Below, piece after piece: positions 25,711-34,405 of a stretch of DNA of 58,230 nucleotides. The first letter of the stretch is position 1. Every line of letters begins with the position of its first letter. Under the pieces are notes generated by a model. That model ran no database searches and was not told the DNA's origin. It was given only the letters and a program-made list of their open reading frames with translations. The DNA is taken from contig JAHEDJ010000010.1 of NCBI GenBank assembly GCA_024641325.1, positions 1-58,230 on the forward strand, in the 5' to 3' direction. The position numbers were made by a program, and so were the translations under genes. Origin of the DNA: a bacterium. GTDB taxonomy: Bacteria; Actinomycetota; Acidimicrobiia; Spongiisociales; JAHEDJ01.

Positions 25711-26527
25711 ACTATCGACTGTGGAGACCGTCCAAATCGCTTCCCACACGCGGCTCCGTCGCAAGTGGGAAGCCACAGAACCCTGGGCAACGGTGCTCAT
25801 AATCCACGGCCTGGCCGAGCACAGCGGCCGTTACGAGCGTACCGGCGGCCTGCTGGCGGATGCGGGCCTGACGGTGTACAGCTTCGATCTGTGCGGTCAC
25901 GGAGCCTCGGCAGGAGCCCGATGCCACGTTGATCAGTTCTCCGACTACCTGGATGAAGTCGAGGAGGAACTGTCCGCGGTTCGCAGCGCAGGCCTACCGG
26001 TGATTCTGCTCGGCCATTCGCTCGGTGGTCTCATAGTCCTCGACTATCTGACCTCAGGTCGACCTGCACCGGACTTTGCCGTGGCCAGCGCTCCCGGCCT
26101 TGGGGGTGGTAAAGCCTGGCAACGGGCGCTGGCCCCCTTGTTGGGACGGTTCCTGCCAAAACTGGCTATTCCGACGGCGATCGCAGGCGAGCAACTCTCC
26201 AGGGATCCGGCTGTCAGCGAAGCGTATTTCGCCGACCCACTTGTCTCCACCAAGACAACCGCGCTCCTAGGTGCCGAGCTGTTCGCGGCCGGGGATAGGG
26301 TTCGGAGCCGGCTCGGGAATCTCTCGGTTCCAACGTTGGTCATCCATGGGGGAGCGGACGAGGTAGTGCCGCCGTCGATGTCGGCACCTCTAGCCGATCT
26401 GCCCGGCGTCGAACGCCGCCTCTATCCGAAACTTCGCCATGAGTCCCTGAACGAGCCGGAGGGTCCGGAGGTCGTAGCCGACATCATCAACTGGCTGAGG
26501 ACAGCCGTTGGTAGTCAGACCGGGTAG
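25703..26527 (+). CDS. Alpha/beta hydrolase, monoacylglycerol-lipase-like
   Basis: 274 residues. ATG 25703 has GGAGGG six bases upstream; an in-frame ATG at 25697 is too close to it. Shows VLIIHGLAEHSGRYER, the nucleophile elbow GHSLGG (Ser), and a C-terminal HGGADEVVPP and KLRHESLNEPE carrying the Asp and His. This is the Hydrolase_4 / monoglyceride lipase pattern. Probably cytoplasmic since no signal is seen. Translationally coupled to gcvPB, though no metabolic link is obvious. Confidence 0.85.
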   Translation: MTELSTVETVQIASHTRLRRKWEATEPWATVLIIHGLAEHSGRYERTGGLLADAGLTVYSFDLCGHGASAGARCHVDQFSDYLDEVEEELSAVRSAGLPVILLGHSLGGLIVLDYLTSGRPAPDFAVASAPGLGGGKAWQRALAPLLGRFLPKLAIPTAIAGEQLSRDPAVSEAYFADPLVSTKTTALLGAELFAAGDRVRSRLGNLSVPTLVIHGGADEVVPPSMSAPLADLPGVERRLYPKLRHESLNEPEGPEVVADIINWLRTAVGSQTG

Positions 26528-26736
26528 GCACGCCGCCGACCGGAGACGAAAGATTGCGTAAGCGGAAAGAGTGTTTGCCCGCAGGGGAGGCGCTCGTAGA
26601 CCGGTCGTATCAGGCACGACATTCGGCGGGGAACTTCGCCGCGACTTCGTGGTCGAGTGCGCCGAGGAACGGCTTTAGGAACTAACCTCGCCGTCCGTAC
26701 TGATCGGGATCCCGCGGCATGCGAGCAGCGTAGCTG

Positions 26737-26742
26737 TAACCT
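26737..26742 (+). promoter_or_regulatory. Predicted -10 element for leaderless rnhB mRNA
   Basis: TGTAACCT ends six bases before the GTG start at 26749, which has no Shine-Dalgarno. This places transcription start on or next to the start codon. The rest of the 26528-26748 gap shows nothing supportable. Confidence 0.4.
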
Positions 26743-26748
26743 TGGCAG

Positions 26749-27450
26749 GTGACCGACACAGTCCCTCGCCTCAGGCCCAGCATTCGTTCCAATTCCCCAT
26801 CGCTCGATGTCGAGCGCCGGTACTGGGCACAAGGCGATCGAATCGTGGTCGGAATGGATGAAGTCGGTAGGGGATCGTGGGCAGGTCCGTTGACCATCGG
26901 TGCCGTAGTGCTGCCACCGGATCGAAGGGTCTACAAAGTGCGGGACTCAAAGATGCTCACCGAAGACGAACGCGAAGCGATGTTCGACCGGATAGTCGAA
27001 TGGGTAGACCGGTGGGCAATCGGGCATGCAACCCACCAGGAATGTGACCGGCTCGGCATGTCGGAGGCGCAACGCCTGGCAGCCCGCAGAGCTCTCAACG
27101 GGCTGGGAGTTAACGCAGATCGAGTTCTCGTGGACGGCAACTGGGATTTCGTCGGCAACGGGCGCACCCGGACTTTGATAAAGGGAGACGCCACTTCGCT
27201 TTCCATCGCGGCGGCCTCCATCGTTGCGAAGGTCACCAGGGATCGCATCATGCGGGAACACGATGAGCACTTTCCCGCCTTCAACTTCGCGGCGAACAAG
27301 GGATATCCGTGTCCGATCCACAAAGCTGCGCTACAGATCCTCGGACCGTCGACAATCCACCGCCGCAGCTGGGCATTCATGGACGGGATCCCATGGAACG
27401 GAGTCCGCCGCATCTTGCGTCCTGAACCGCAGGGAAGGCTATTCGAATGA
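26749..27450 (+). CDS. rnhB: Ribonuclease HII
   Basis: 233 residues. Active-site set visible: D37-E38 in GMDEVGRGSWAGP, D129 in VLVDGNWDF and D147 in IKGDATSLSIAAASIVAKV. Removes RNA and single ribonucleotides from DNA duplexes. The 25-residue N-terminal extension before the catalytic domain is lineage-specific. Coupled by ATGA overlap to yqgE. Confidence 0.94.
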   Translation: MTDTVPRLRPSIRSNSPSLDVERRYWAQGDRIVVGMDEVGRGSWAGPLTIGAVVLPPDRRVYKVRDSKMLTEDEREAMFDRIVEWVDRWAIGHATHQECDRLGMSEAQRLAARRALNGLGVNADRVLVDGNWDFVGNGRTRTLIKGDATSLSIAAASIVAKVTRDRIMREHDEHFPAFNFAANKGYPCPIHKAALQILGPSTIHRRSWAFMDGIPWNGVRRILRPEPQGRLFE

Positions 27451-27992
27451 CGGAAACACTGGCCGGCCGGCTACTCGTCGCCACGCCTTCATTGCTCGAT
27501 CCCAACTTCTACCGGACGGTCGTGCTCATGATCGAACACGATGACGACGGTGCCCTCGGCGTCGTATTGAACCGTCCGCTCGAGATCCCCATCGGCGACT
27601 ACCTCGAGGAATGGGAGTACCTTGTCGCAGATCCACCGGTGGTCTTCTCAGGCGGCCCTGTCCAACCGGAGGTAGCGCTGGCCGTTGCCAATGGACCGCA
27701 CTCGACCGGCGATCTGAGTGCGCTGATCATGGAAGATATACAACTCATCGATCTGGATCTCGATCCGGCGGTCGCTACCTTCGCGCGGATCCGGGTGTTC
27801 AGCGGCTACGCGGCGTGGGCGCCGGGGCAACTCGAAGGAGAGATCACCGAGGGTGCCTGGTGGGTCGTCGACTGCCTACCCGACGATCCTTTCGTTCCAG
27901 AATCCGGCGATCTCTGGTCTAACGTCCTGAGGCGTCAAGGTGGGCAGCTTGCGCTTTTCGCCACGTTGCCCGACGACCCGGGCCTCAACTAG
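27447..27992 (+). CDS. YqgE/AlgH family protein (DUF179)
   Basis: 181 residues from ATG 27447. Typical sequence: LAGRLLVATPSLLDPNFYRT, VVLMIEHDDDGALGVVLNRP, VFSGGPVQPEVALAV, RVFSGYAAWAPGQLEGEI and GAWWVVDCLPDDPF. Conserved across bacteria, function not established. Follows rnhB with overlap. Confidence 0.92.
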   Translation: MTETLAGRLLVATPSLLDPNFYRTVVLMIEHDDDGALGVVLNRPLEIPIGDYLEEWEYLVADPPVVFSGGPVQPEVALAVANGPHSTGDLSALIMEDIQLIDLDLDPAVATFARIRVFSGYAAWAPGQLEGEITEGAWWVVDCLPDDPFVPESGDLWSNVLRRQGGQLALFATLPDDPGLN

Positions 27993-27995
27993 CCG

Positions 27996-29402
27996 CTAGC
28001 CGGTTGGGAACACGAAGCACGGACCCTGGAAGTCGTAGTCCGCCGCGAGCTGTGATGCGGTGAACCCGCGAATAGGGGAGAGGGGAGATATTGCCCCGGC
28101 CCCCAGGGTGGCCTCGAGGCCGCCCTGCGCATCGAACAGTGCCTTGTCCGGCCGATAGATGGCGGTCGCCCGCGTGACCGTCGATGCGGCATCTCCGCTG
28201 TAGATGTTCGATGGCGCAAGGCCTCCGTACGAAAGGGAGCCAATCCTCCCTGCTGCCGCAACTACCCCGGCAGGGGTCAAGTCGCCGAGTTCGGTTGCAC
28301 GTTCCAGTACCGTTTTGGCCACGACGAATTCGAGGTAGCCCTCAATGAGTCCGGTTGATGGGTAGCGGTCGGGATACGCATCGGTGAGCACCGCTATGAC
28401 TTCTTGCATGCCGTCCGCCTCGGCGCCCAACGGCAATATCAGCGTGGACATGAACATGTTGTCAGCCATGTACTCGCCGAGCGCGGTTGAGAGCAGCCGA
28501 TCTGAAAACGAGACCATCGCAACTCCCCATTGGCCCGTGTAGCCCAGCTGAAGGGCCGTACCGACGATCTCGACCATCGAGATGGGGTCGGTGGCCATCC
28601 ACGTGTAATCCGCTCCGCTGGCTGCAATCTCTGAAGCGACCGGGCGTAGGTCCTGGCCCGGTATGACCGTCCCTTCGCCGTCGTAGACGATTTCGACGCC
28701 GAGTTGCTCGGCCGCGTAGCGCACGCCTGCTGCCGAATCACGTCCGAAGTCATCGGGAAAGGTGACCAGAGCGATCTCCATGGCATCGCTTGCTGCTGCG
28801 CGGTGCTGCTCATCGAGGTAGGAGATCGTGTTGATGGCCTCCATGCAGTAGTTCGACCCGGTCTCGAGAAGATTGCGTCCCAGTACCGGGTCGGACCATC
28901 CCGAATACCAGGTCACCGGTAGAGCAAGCAGGTTGTCCTCGACCAGGTTCGGAAGAACCGCAAGCGTCTGTTGCGATCCCGTCGAGTGAGCGAACATGAC
29001 GACTCGATCCTTCAGAGCGGCGTATTTCTCCACGTGAGTCGTGAGGTCGTACCCGGTGTTGGCGATCAGCACCTCCACCTGCCGGCCACCGATGCCACCT
29101 TCGTCGTTTAGCCGACTCCAGAAAGCAAGCTGCGCGTCCACGACATCTACGACGGTCCCCGAAAATGGGCCGGTCAGATCGGCGAGAACCCCGACGTATA
29201 TGGTTTCGTCGGTCGCGGTCACACCATCGGTCAGAGCAGGAGCGAGTTCGGGATCAGGCGCAATCGTGGCGGTCGTCGTCGTAGTGGCGGTCGACGGCGT
29301 GGTAGTGACCCGGCTCGTTGGTGGTTGCGAATCGGATTCCGTCGCAGTGCAAGCCGCCGTGAGGAGCAGCATCGCCAATGTCGCGGACAGGCGACTCCTC
29401 AT
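27996..29402 (-). CDS. Branched-chain amino-acid-type ABC substrate-binding lipoprotein (LivJ-like)
   Basis: 468 residues. Lipobox LLLTAAC (Cys18), then a Thr-rich linker to about residue 50 and a periplasmic-binding fold (IYVGVLADLTGPFSGTVVDV, FWSRLNDEGGIGGRQVEVLI). No permease or ATPase genes are nearby; instead it is coupled by a 4-base overlap to the upstream BON/OmpA gene. It may therefore be an orphan receptor or part of an envelope complex rather than an importer component. It converges on yqgE with a 3-base gap. Confidence 0.85.
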   Translation of the reverse strand: MRSRLSATLAMLLLTAACTATESDSQPPTSRVTTTPSTATTTTTATIAPDPELAPALTDGVTATDETIYVGVLADLTGPFSGTVVDVVDAQLAFWSRLNDEGGIGGRQVEVLIANTGYDLTTHVEKYAALKDRVVMFAHSTGSQQTLAVLPNLVEDNLLALPVTWYSGWSDPVLGRNLLETGSNYCMEAINTISYLDEQHRAAASDAMEIALVTFPDDFGRDSAAGVRYAAEQLGVEIVYDGEGTVIPGQDLRPVASEIAASGADYTWMATDPISMVEIVGTALQLGYTGQWGVAMVSFSDRLLSTALGEYMADNMFMSTLILPLGAEADGMQEVIAVLTDAYPDRYPSTGLIEGYLEFVVAKTVLERATELGDLTPAGVVAAAGRIGSLSYGGLAPSNIYSGDAASTVTRATAIYRPDKALFDAQGGLEATLGAGAISPLSPIRGFTASQLAADYDFQGPCFVFPTG

Positions 29403-30862
29403 GGCCCCACCTCGAACTCGATTCGTCGATCGGCCGCGGATGAACCTTCGCCGGGGAACAACTCACCATACGAGACAACTGCCAGACGGTTGGCCGGAAC
29501 GCCCAAAGCGACAAGCTGTCCATAGACCACACCGCCGCGCTGTCTGGCGAGCTGCTCGTTGGCCTCGGCACTTCCGCTGGCGTCGGTGTGGCCTGCAATG
29601 AATACCTGCAGACCCGGTTGAGAGAGGATGATCTTGGCTGCTTCTTCTATGGCTGTTTCGCTTTCCACCGTCAGGTCCGAAGAACCGCTGAGGAATACGA
29701 TCGGAGTTGCGTCGAGAAGCTCCTGCAATTCCGCTCTCAGTTGCTGTTCGTTACCGCGCAGGCGCAGCCGGTTCACAACGGTCTGGGCGTCTCCGAGGGA
29801 TTCCACGATCGCCCGAACGTCGTCAACGAAGGCGAAATAGCCGTCTTCCAACACGGCAAACGGCACAACGCCGTCGAGGTAGGCGAGTTCGCCGTCGAAT
29901 GTGACGGAGACGCCGTCGAACCCGGCATCAATCAGAGCCGCAGAGACGAGCGCATCGGGCGTCCCGATGGGTGCATCGACCTGAGTCGATGCGGTCGCGG
30001 GACCAATGATGAGTCGATTGTCGACCTTGTCGATACCCGGCAGGCCCAACACGAGATCGGCAGCCGCCAGAGCCTCTTCTTCAGCATCCACGGTGCCGGT
30101 TAGAACGGCGACGTTGCCGTTTACAACGACAACCGCCGTCGAGAACCCGGCTGCCTGGAGGATTTCCTGGGCAGCGGACGCAGCGTCTGCCGCAACGACG
30201 ACTCGATTCAGAACCTGCGAGACCCCGTCGACGCCGACCGCCACCGTTGAGGCAAGATCGACAGTGGCAGAGTCGGCGGCACTACCCACGAGGGTGACTC
30301 TCGACCCGGCGACGATGGGCGTCACGGTGGTAATACCTGCATCGGCCAGAGCGTCGACAATCGTTTCTTCGAGAGATGTCGGGGACGTCTCGGATAGGAC
30401 CGTGAGGTTGACCTGCACATCGTCGACGCCGTCGACTCTACCGATGGCCTCGATCAGCAAATCGGCGTCGGCCGAAGTTCCGATCTCTCCGGAAACTGTG
30501 GCGATACCGTCCGAAAAGCTGGTCGTGAGCGCCGGGTAACCGGCGGCCGCACTCGAAACGTTGCGCGAAATAAGAAAGTTCTGTGCGTACGGCCAGGCGT
30601 ACGTGTAGATCGCGTACGCAGCCACGCCGACCAGCAGCACGACGATCGCCGAAACCCAGGGCCATCTCTTGCGCCGACGGGGCCGGCGCGCCACGTGGCG
30701 GCTGGACCGTAGTGCGACTAGTTCGTCATGACCCAGCGGCGTCTGGTCGTCCCCATCACCGTTTTCGGCACCGTCGACGGTGTCGTGCGGAATCGGCCAA
30801 GGATCATCAGCCGGCATCCCGGCTTTCCCGTGCTCTTCAGGCTCATTCACCTGCGGCGGCAT
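29399..30862 (-). CDS. BON-repeat and OmpA-like protein (ArfA-type)
   Basis: 487 residues; ATG 30862 with AAGAGG upstream. A 60-residue acidic-then-basic cytoplasmic tail precedes one membrane helix (about 67-88). Then come about three to four BON-like units (VSGEIGTSADADLLIEAI, VTLVGSAADSATVDLAS, VLTGTVDAEEEALAAADLVL, AYLDGVVPFAVLEDG). The C-terminal OmpA domain holds the peptidoglycan-contact residues: FIAGHTDASGSAEANEQLAR, RQRGGVVY and ADRRIEFEV. This is the layout of mycobacterial ArfA (Rv0899). Likely anchors membrane to cell wall. Partner lipoprotein overlaps downstream. Confidence 0.88.
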   Translation of the reverse strand: MPPQVNEPEEHGKAGMPADDPWPIPHDTVDGAENGDGDDQTPLGHDELVALRSSRHVARRPRRRKRWPWVSAIVVLLVGVAAYAIYTYAWPYAQNFLISRNVSSAAAGYPALTTSFSDGIATVSGEIGTSADADLLIEAIGRVDGVDDVQVNLTVLSETSPTSLEETIVDALADAGITTVTPIVAGSRVTLVGSAADSATVDLASTVAVGVDGVSQVLNRVVVAADAASAAQEILQAAGFSTAVVVVNGNVAVLTGTVDAEEEALAAADLVLGLPGIDKVDNRLIIGPATASTQVDAPIGTPDALVSAALIDAGFDGVSVTFDGELAYLDGVVPFAVLEDGYFAFVDDVRAIVESLGDAQTVVNRLRLRGNEQQLRAELQELLDATPIVFLSGSSDLTVESETAIEEAAKIILSQPGLQVFIAGHTDASGSAEANEQLARQRGGVVYGQLVALGVPANRLAVVSYGELFPGEGSSAADRRIEFEVGP

Positions 30863-31054
30863 TCAGTCGTCCTCTTCCCGTGTGTTCCAGCCACACGCCC
30901 GGACCCCAGCGCCACCGTTGTGCAGCGCCTGCCTCCCTTGATCACCATTGATCGTAGTGAGTGCATCGGCGCCACTCGCGTTTTCTTGAGGAAGTCGGCG
31001 CATGTCAGAATGCAGTACGAAACAGGTTTCTCGCTGCCTTCCAAGGATGACTAC

Positions 31055-31987
31055 GTGCCGGATCGACAATCAGGCTGGATCGAAAAGGACGTGCCGGATC
31101 AGTCCCAAAGAACCGCGGTCGTGACGGGAGCAAACTCAGGACTCGGATTTGAAACGGCCCGAGTCCTGTTCGAGCGGGGGGCGCACGTCATAATGGCCGC
31201 TCGACGGCTCGAGGCGGGCCGCCTGGCGGCGTCGGCGATATCTGGTCGAGCGGATCACTCCCGGCTGAATGTGGTCGAGTTAGACCTGGGCAACCTCGAA
31301 TCAGTTCGGCGTTTTGCCGAGACGATCACGACGCACCCGACGATCGACATCCTGATCAACAACGCAGGTGTGATGGCTATGCCCCGACAGAGCACAGTGG
31401 ACGGGTTCGAACGCCAGTTCGGGATCAATCACCTTGGACACTTCGCTTTGACGGGCCTCCTCCTGCCACAACTGGTGGCCGATGGTGGGGGGCGGGTCGT
31501 GACGGTCAGCAGTGACATGCACCGCATGGGACACATCCGCTTCGACGATCTGCAAGGCATCGAACGTTACGGTCGTTGGTCGGCCTACGGCCAATCGAAG
31601 CTGGCAAATCTGCACTTCGCCTATGAACTCGCTCGAAGGGCACGTGCGGTTGACGCTCGACTGCTCAGCGTGGCCGCCCACCCCGGGTACGCGGCCACGA
31701 ATCTCCAGTTACGTGCTGCCCATGAGCGAGGAAAGAAGGGTAGGTTCTGGCGAGGCGCACGCCTCTTCGCCCAATCTGCCGCCCGTGGTTCTCTACCTCA
31801 GCTGCGGGCCGCTACGGACCCGGATGCGCAAACGGGCACGTACTACGGGCCGCGGCGCGGTATGGCCGGCTCTGCAACGGTTGTGGAGTCGAGTAAGCGA
31901 TCGCACGACGAGAGCGTGGCACGCCGACTCTGGGCCGTTTCCAGCGATTTGACCGGAGTCGGATACGAATTCTCGCCGGTCAATTAG
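31055..31987 (+). CDS. SDR-family oxidoreductase
   Basis: 310 residues from GTG 31055 with AAGGA at 31043-31047; ATG 31012-region and longer starts lack support. Cofactor motif TGANSGLGFE, NNAGVMA, and catalytic Y-x3-K in AYGQSKLANLHFAYEL, typical of the retinol-dehydrogenase/protochlorophyllide-like SDR group (short linker after the Asn-Asn-Ala-Gly). NAD(P)-dependent, substrate unknown. Its end overlaps the end of ppk2 on the other strand by 8 bases. Confidence 0.87.
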   Translation: MPDRQSGWIEKDVPDQSQRTAVVTGANSGLGFETARVLFERGAHVIMAARRLEAGRLAASAISGRADHSRLNVVELDLGNLESVRRFAETITTHPTIDILINNAGVMAMPRQSTVDGFERQFGINHLGHFALTGLLLPQLVADGGGRVVTVSSDMHRMGHIRFDDLQGIERYGRWSAYGQSKLANLHFAYELARRARAVDARLLSVAAHPGYAATNLQLRAAHERGKKGRFWRGARLFAQSAARGSLPQLRAATDPDAQTGTYYGPRRGMAGSATVVESSKRSHDESVARRLWAVSSDLTGVGYEFSPVN

Positions 31988-32900
31988 TGAATCGACCGAC
32001 CCGGATCCGTTGAGCCTCCATCATCTCGAGTTCGCGCGCTCCGGAGATGACGACGTCGGAATCCGGAGTGAAGTCGAGATCGGGATCGCGAGCCTCATAA
32101 GGAACTGCGTTGAGGATCACTCGCATCGCGTTGATACGAGCGGACTGTTTGTCTCCCGACCGGATGATCGTCCACGGCGCGGTGGCGGTTGAGGTGTGTT
32201 TGAGCATTTCGTACTTCATATCGGTGAAATCGTCCCAGTGGTCTTGGGCCTGAAGGTCCACTTCGCTGAGCTTCCACTGCCGGAGTGGGTCGTTCAAGCG
32301 TCTGGCGAAGCGCCGGGCTTGCTCTTCCTTGGATACCGAGAAGTAGAGCTTCACGAGGATCGTTCCCTGGCGAACGAGATCCTTTTCGAAGCCCGTGACG
32401 CCCGTCAGGAACGCCCTGTACTCGGAGTCGGTGCAGAATCCGAAGATTGGTTCGACCATCGCCCGGCTATACCAGGAGCGGTCGAACAAGACCATTTCGC
32501 CGCCGGCGGGGAACTGTGTCACGTAACGCTGGAAATACCACTGAGTCCTGTGCTCTTCCGTGGGCTTGCCCAAGGCAACCACGCGGTACCGCTTCTCGTT
32601 CATGTAACGGGTGACCCTGCGAATAGTGCCACCCTTGCCGGCGGCATCCCGGCCTTCGAACACAACGATCATCCGCAGTGCATTGGCTTCCAAATGGTTC
32701 TGGAGCTTGAGCAGCTCAACCTGATGGGGGCGAAGCTCATCATCCCGTTCGAGCTTCCTGAGAGCCTTATCACGTTCCTTGGTCAGAACCTCGACTTCGT
32801 TCTCGAGGTCGCTGATTCGTTGTGCGACGTCCGCGTGCATGTTTCGCTCCGCGAGGGAGACAACGGGTTCGTCTTCAATGTGTCGGTTGGGATCAGTCAT
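31980..32900 (-). CDS. ppk2: Polyphosphate kinase 2
   Basis: About 306 residues from ATG 32900 (an upstream ATG at 32948 is possible). Walker A FEGRDAAGKGGT at about 81-92, Walker B-type FDRSWYSRAMVEP, lid motif RFARRLNDPLRQWKLSEVDL and DKQSARINAMRVIL. PPK2 uses polyphosphate to phosphorylate nucleoside diphosphates or monophosphates, or the reverse. One kinase domain, so class I or III by layout. An N-terminal coiled coil (ISDLENEVEVLTKERDKAL) is typical. Confidence 0.92.
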   Translation of the reverse strand: MTDPNRHIEDEPVVSLAERNMHADVAQRISDLENEVEVLTKERDKALRKLERDDELRPHQVELLKLQNHLEANALRMIVVFEGRDAAGKGGTIRRVTRYMNEKRYRVVALGKPTEEHRTQWYFQRYVTQFPAGGEMVLFDRSWYSRAMVEPIFGFCTDSEYRAFLTGVTGFEKDLVRQGTILVKLYFSVSKEEQARRFARRLNDPLRQWKLSEVDLQAQDHWDDFTDMKYEMLKHTSTATAPWTIIRSGDKQSARINAMRVILNAVPYEARDPDLDFTPDSDVVISGARELEMMEAQRIRVGRFTN

Positions 32901-32934
32901 CGGAACAGCGAGCTTACCCCACGTATCGCGCGAT

Positions 32935-33150
32935 TCAAGATGGGGCACCCCGGATTACGAGGTGATCGAGGACTTGCTGCGTTGCGCGAGCGACCTCATC
33001 AACGGCCGACCAGAACACGTCGTGATTCGCCTTCGACGGCTCCCGGAATCCGGTCACCTTGCGAATGTATTGCAGGGCTGCTGCCCTGGTATCTTCACTC
33101 GTCGCGTCGTTCGTGATGGGAGGGCGAAGGGTCTTGATGCTGCGGCACAT
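32935..33150 (-). CDS. DUF2277 family protein
   Basis: 71 residues: MCRSIKTLRPPITNDATSED, then AALQYIRKVTGFREPSKANH and AVDEVARATQQVLDHL. This matches the DUF2277 pattern (MCRxIKxL, ALQxVRKxxG, PSKANxxxF). Function unknown. It lies between ppk2 and a YgjP-like gene on the same strand. Confidence 0.8.
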   Translation of the reverse strand: MCRSIKTLRPPITNDATSEDTRAAALQYIRKVTGFREPSKANHDVFWSAVDEVARATQQVLDHLVIRGAPS

Positions 33151-33159
33151 TCCGCCAGC

Positions 33160-33630
33160 CTAGGCCTGCTCTGCTTTTGCCATCAGATAACCCCGCGCCT
33201 TCTCTGCGTGGGGGTAACGCCGGACCAATCGCCAGAAGGCGGGGGAGTGGTTGGCTTCCGTCAGATGGGCGAGTTCATGGACGATGACGTAATCGAGCAC
33301 CCAGCGCGGGTAATCAACGAGGCGGTCCGATATCCGGATCTTCCTGGTGGCGATCGACGCTGATCCCCACCGCGTTCTCTGGCGCGCCGACCATTCGATG
33401 GAAGCGGGTTCGGGCAGTCCGAAGCGGATGGCCAGCCTGGAGGCTCGAGCCGCCAGATCCGGATTGCGAGGCTCAGCCCGGCTCAGAACCCGCCGCTGCA
33501 TCTCCATCACCCAGTGTTCCTCATCTGCGGCGCTCATGCGGGCAGGAATGGCCACACGCAGTACGCCATCGACGACCCGCGCCTGCACCGTCTTGTGGCG
33601 CCGCTCGCTGCGGACTACTTGAACTCTCAC
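33160..33630 (-). CDS. YgjP-like metallopeptidase (DUF45, M48 family)
   Basis: 156 residues. Zinc site HELAH (H118, E119, H122) followed by NHSPAFW with the third ligand H128, and the preceding RWGSASIATRKIRIS typical of YgjP/WLM proteins. It is shorter than E. coli YgjP, at about 160 residues. Start overlaps the end of the SDR gene upstream by 4 bases. Substrate not known. Confidence 0.87.
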   Translation of the reverse strand: MRVQVVRSERRHKTVQARVVDGVLRVAIPARMSAADEEHWVMEMQRRVLSRAEPRNPDLAARASRLAIRFGLPEPASIEWSARQRTRWGSASIATRKIRISDRLVDYPRWVLDYVIVHELAHLTEANHSPAFWRLVRRYPHAEKARGYLMAKAEQA

Positions 33631-34331
33631 AGGGATCGCGAGATCCCTCCATCGACGCGGACGTTCTGACCGGTGATGTAGGAGGCATCCTCCGATAGGA
33701 GAAACGCTACGGATTTGGCTACTTCAGATACCCGCCCATACCTGCCGGTCGGAATGCGTGCAGTGTTCTCGGCGGATTGCGGGTAGCTGTCTATGAAGCC
33801 CGGGAGGACGTTGTTCATCCGGATCCCGTCGGCAGCGTATTGGTCAGAGAACACTTTCGTGAAACCAGCGAGCGCAGCCCGGAGGCTGCTGGACACCGGA
33901 AAGGCTGCCTCCGGTTCAAAAGCCGCGAACGTTGAGATATTGACGATGCTGCCTCCCTCGTTCGCCAGCATGACCGGCGTAACGAGGCGCGCCATCCGCA
34001 CGACATTCAGAAGAACGAGGTCGAGGCCCGCATGCCAGTCCTCGTCGGTGATGTCGAGAATCGGTCCTTTGGGCGGATGACCGGTGTTGTTGACCACTCC
34101 GTCGATTCGCCCGTATCTATCCAGTGTCTCATCCACCAGCGCCTTGAGATCGGCCGGTTCGGTAACCGATCCGGTGCGGCCGAGGCCGCCTAGCTCGGCG
34201 GCGAGTTCTTCCGCTCCACCCCCATCCGACATGAGCGCCAGCCGAAAACCCCGCTCAGTCAGTTCCCGCGCGATTGCCGCGCCCATTCCGCGGCCGGCTG
34301 CGGTGACGACTGCGACACGTTGATCAGTCAT
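33627..34331 (-). CDS. SDR-like protein lacking the catalytic tyrosine
   Basis: 234 residues; CAGGAGA upstream of ATG 34331. The Rossmann fold is clear (VVTAAGRGMGAAIARELTER, VVNNTGHPP, IVNISTFAAFEP, VDGGIS at the end). The cofactor motif is TAAGRGMG rather than TGxxxGxG. Where YxxxK is expected the sequence is VSSSLRAAL, so both Tyr and Lys appear replaced (Ser and Arg). It may be a non-classical reductase or a non-enzymatic binder. Coupled to the YgjP-like gene. Confidence 0.8.
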   Translation of the reverse strand: MTDQRVAVVTAAGRGMGAAIARELTERGFRLALMSDGGGAEELAAELGGLGRTGSVTEPADLKALVDETLDRYGRIDGVVNNTGHPPKGPILDITDEDWHAGLDLVLLNVVRMARLVTPVMLANEGGSIVNISTFAAFEPEAAFPVSSSLRAALAGFTKVFSDQYAADGIRMNNVLPGFIDSYPQSAENTARIPTGRYGRVSEVAKSVAFLLSEDASYITGQNVRVDGGISRSL

Positions 34332-34405
34332 GGGTCTCCTGGTTGTTGGGCTTCACAATACCGGTGGTGCCGGACTGTCTCATGTTGTGAAAGAATGGGT
34401 GACCG

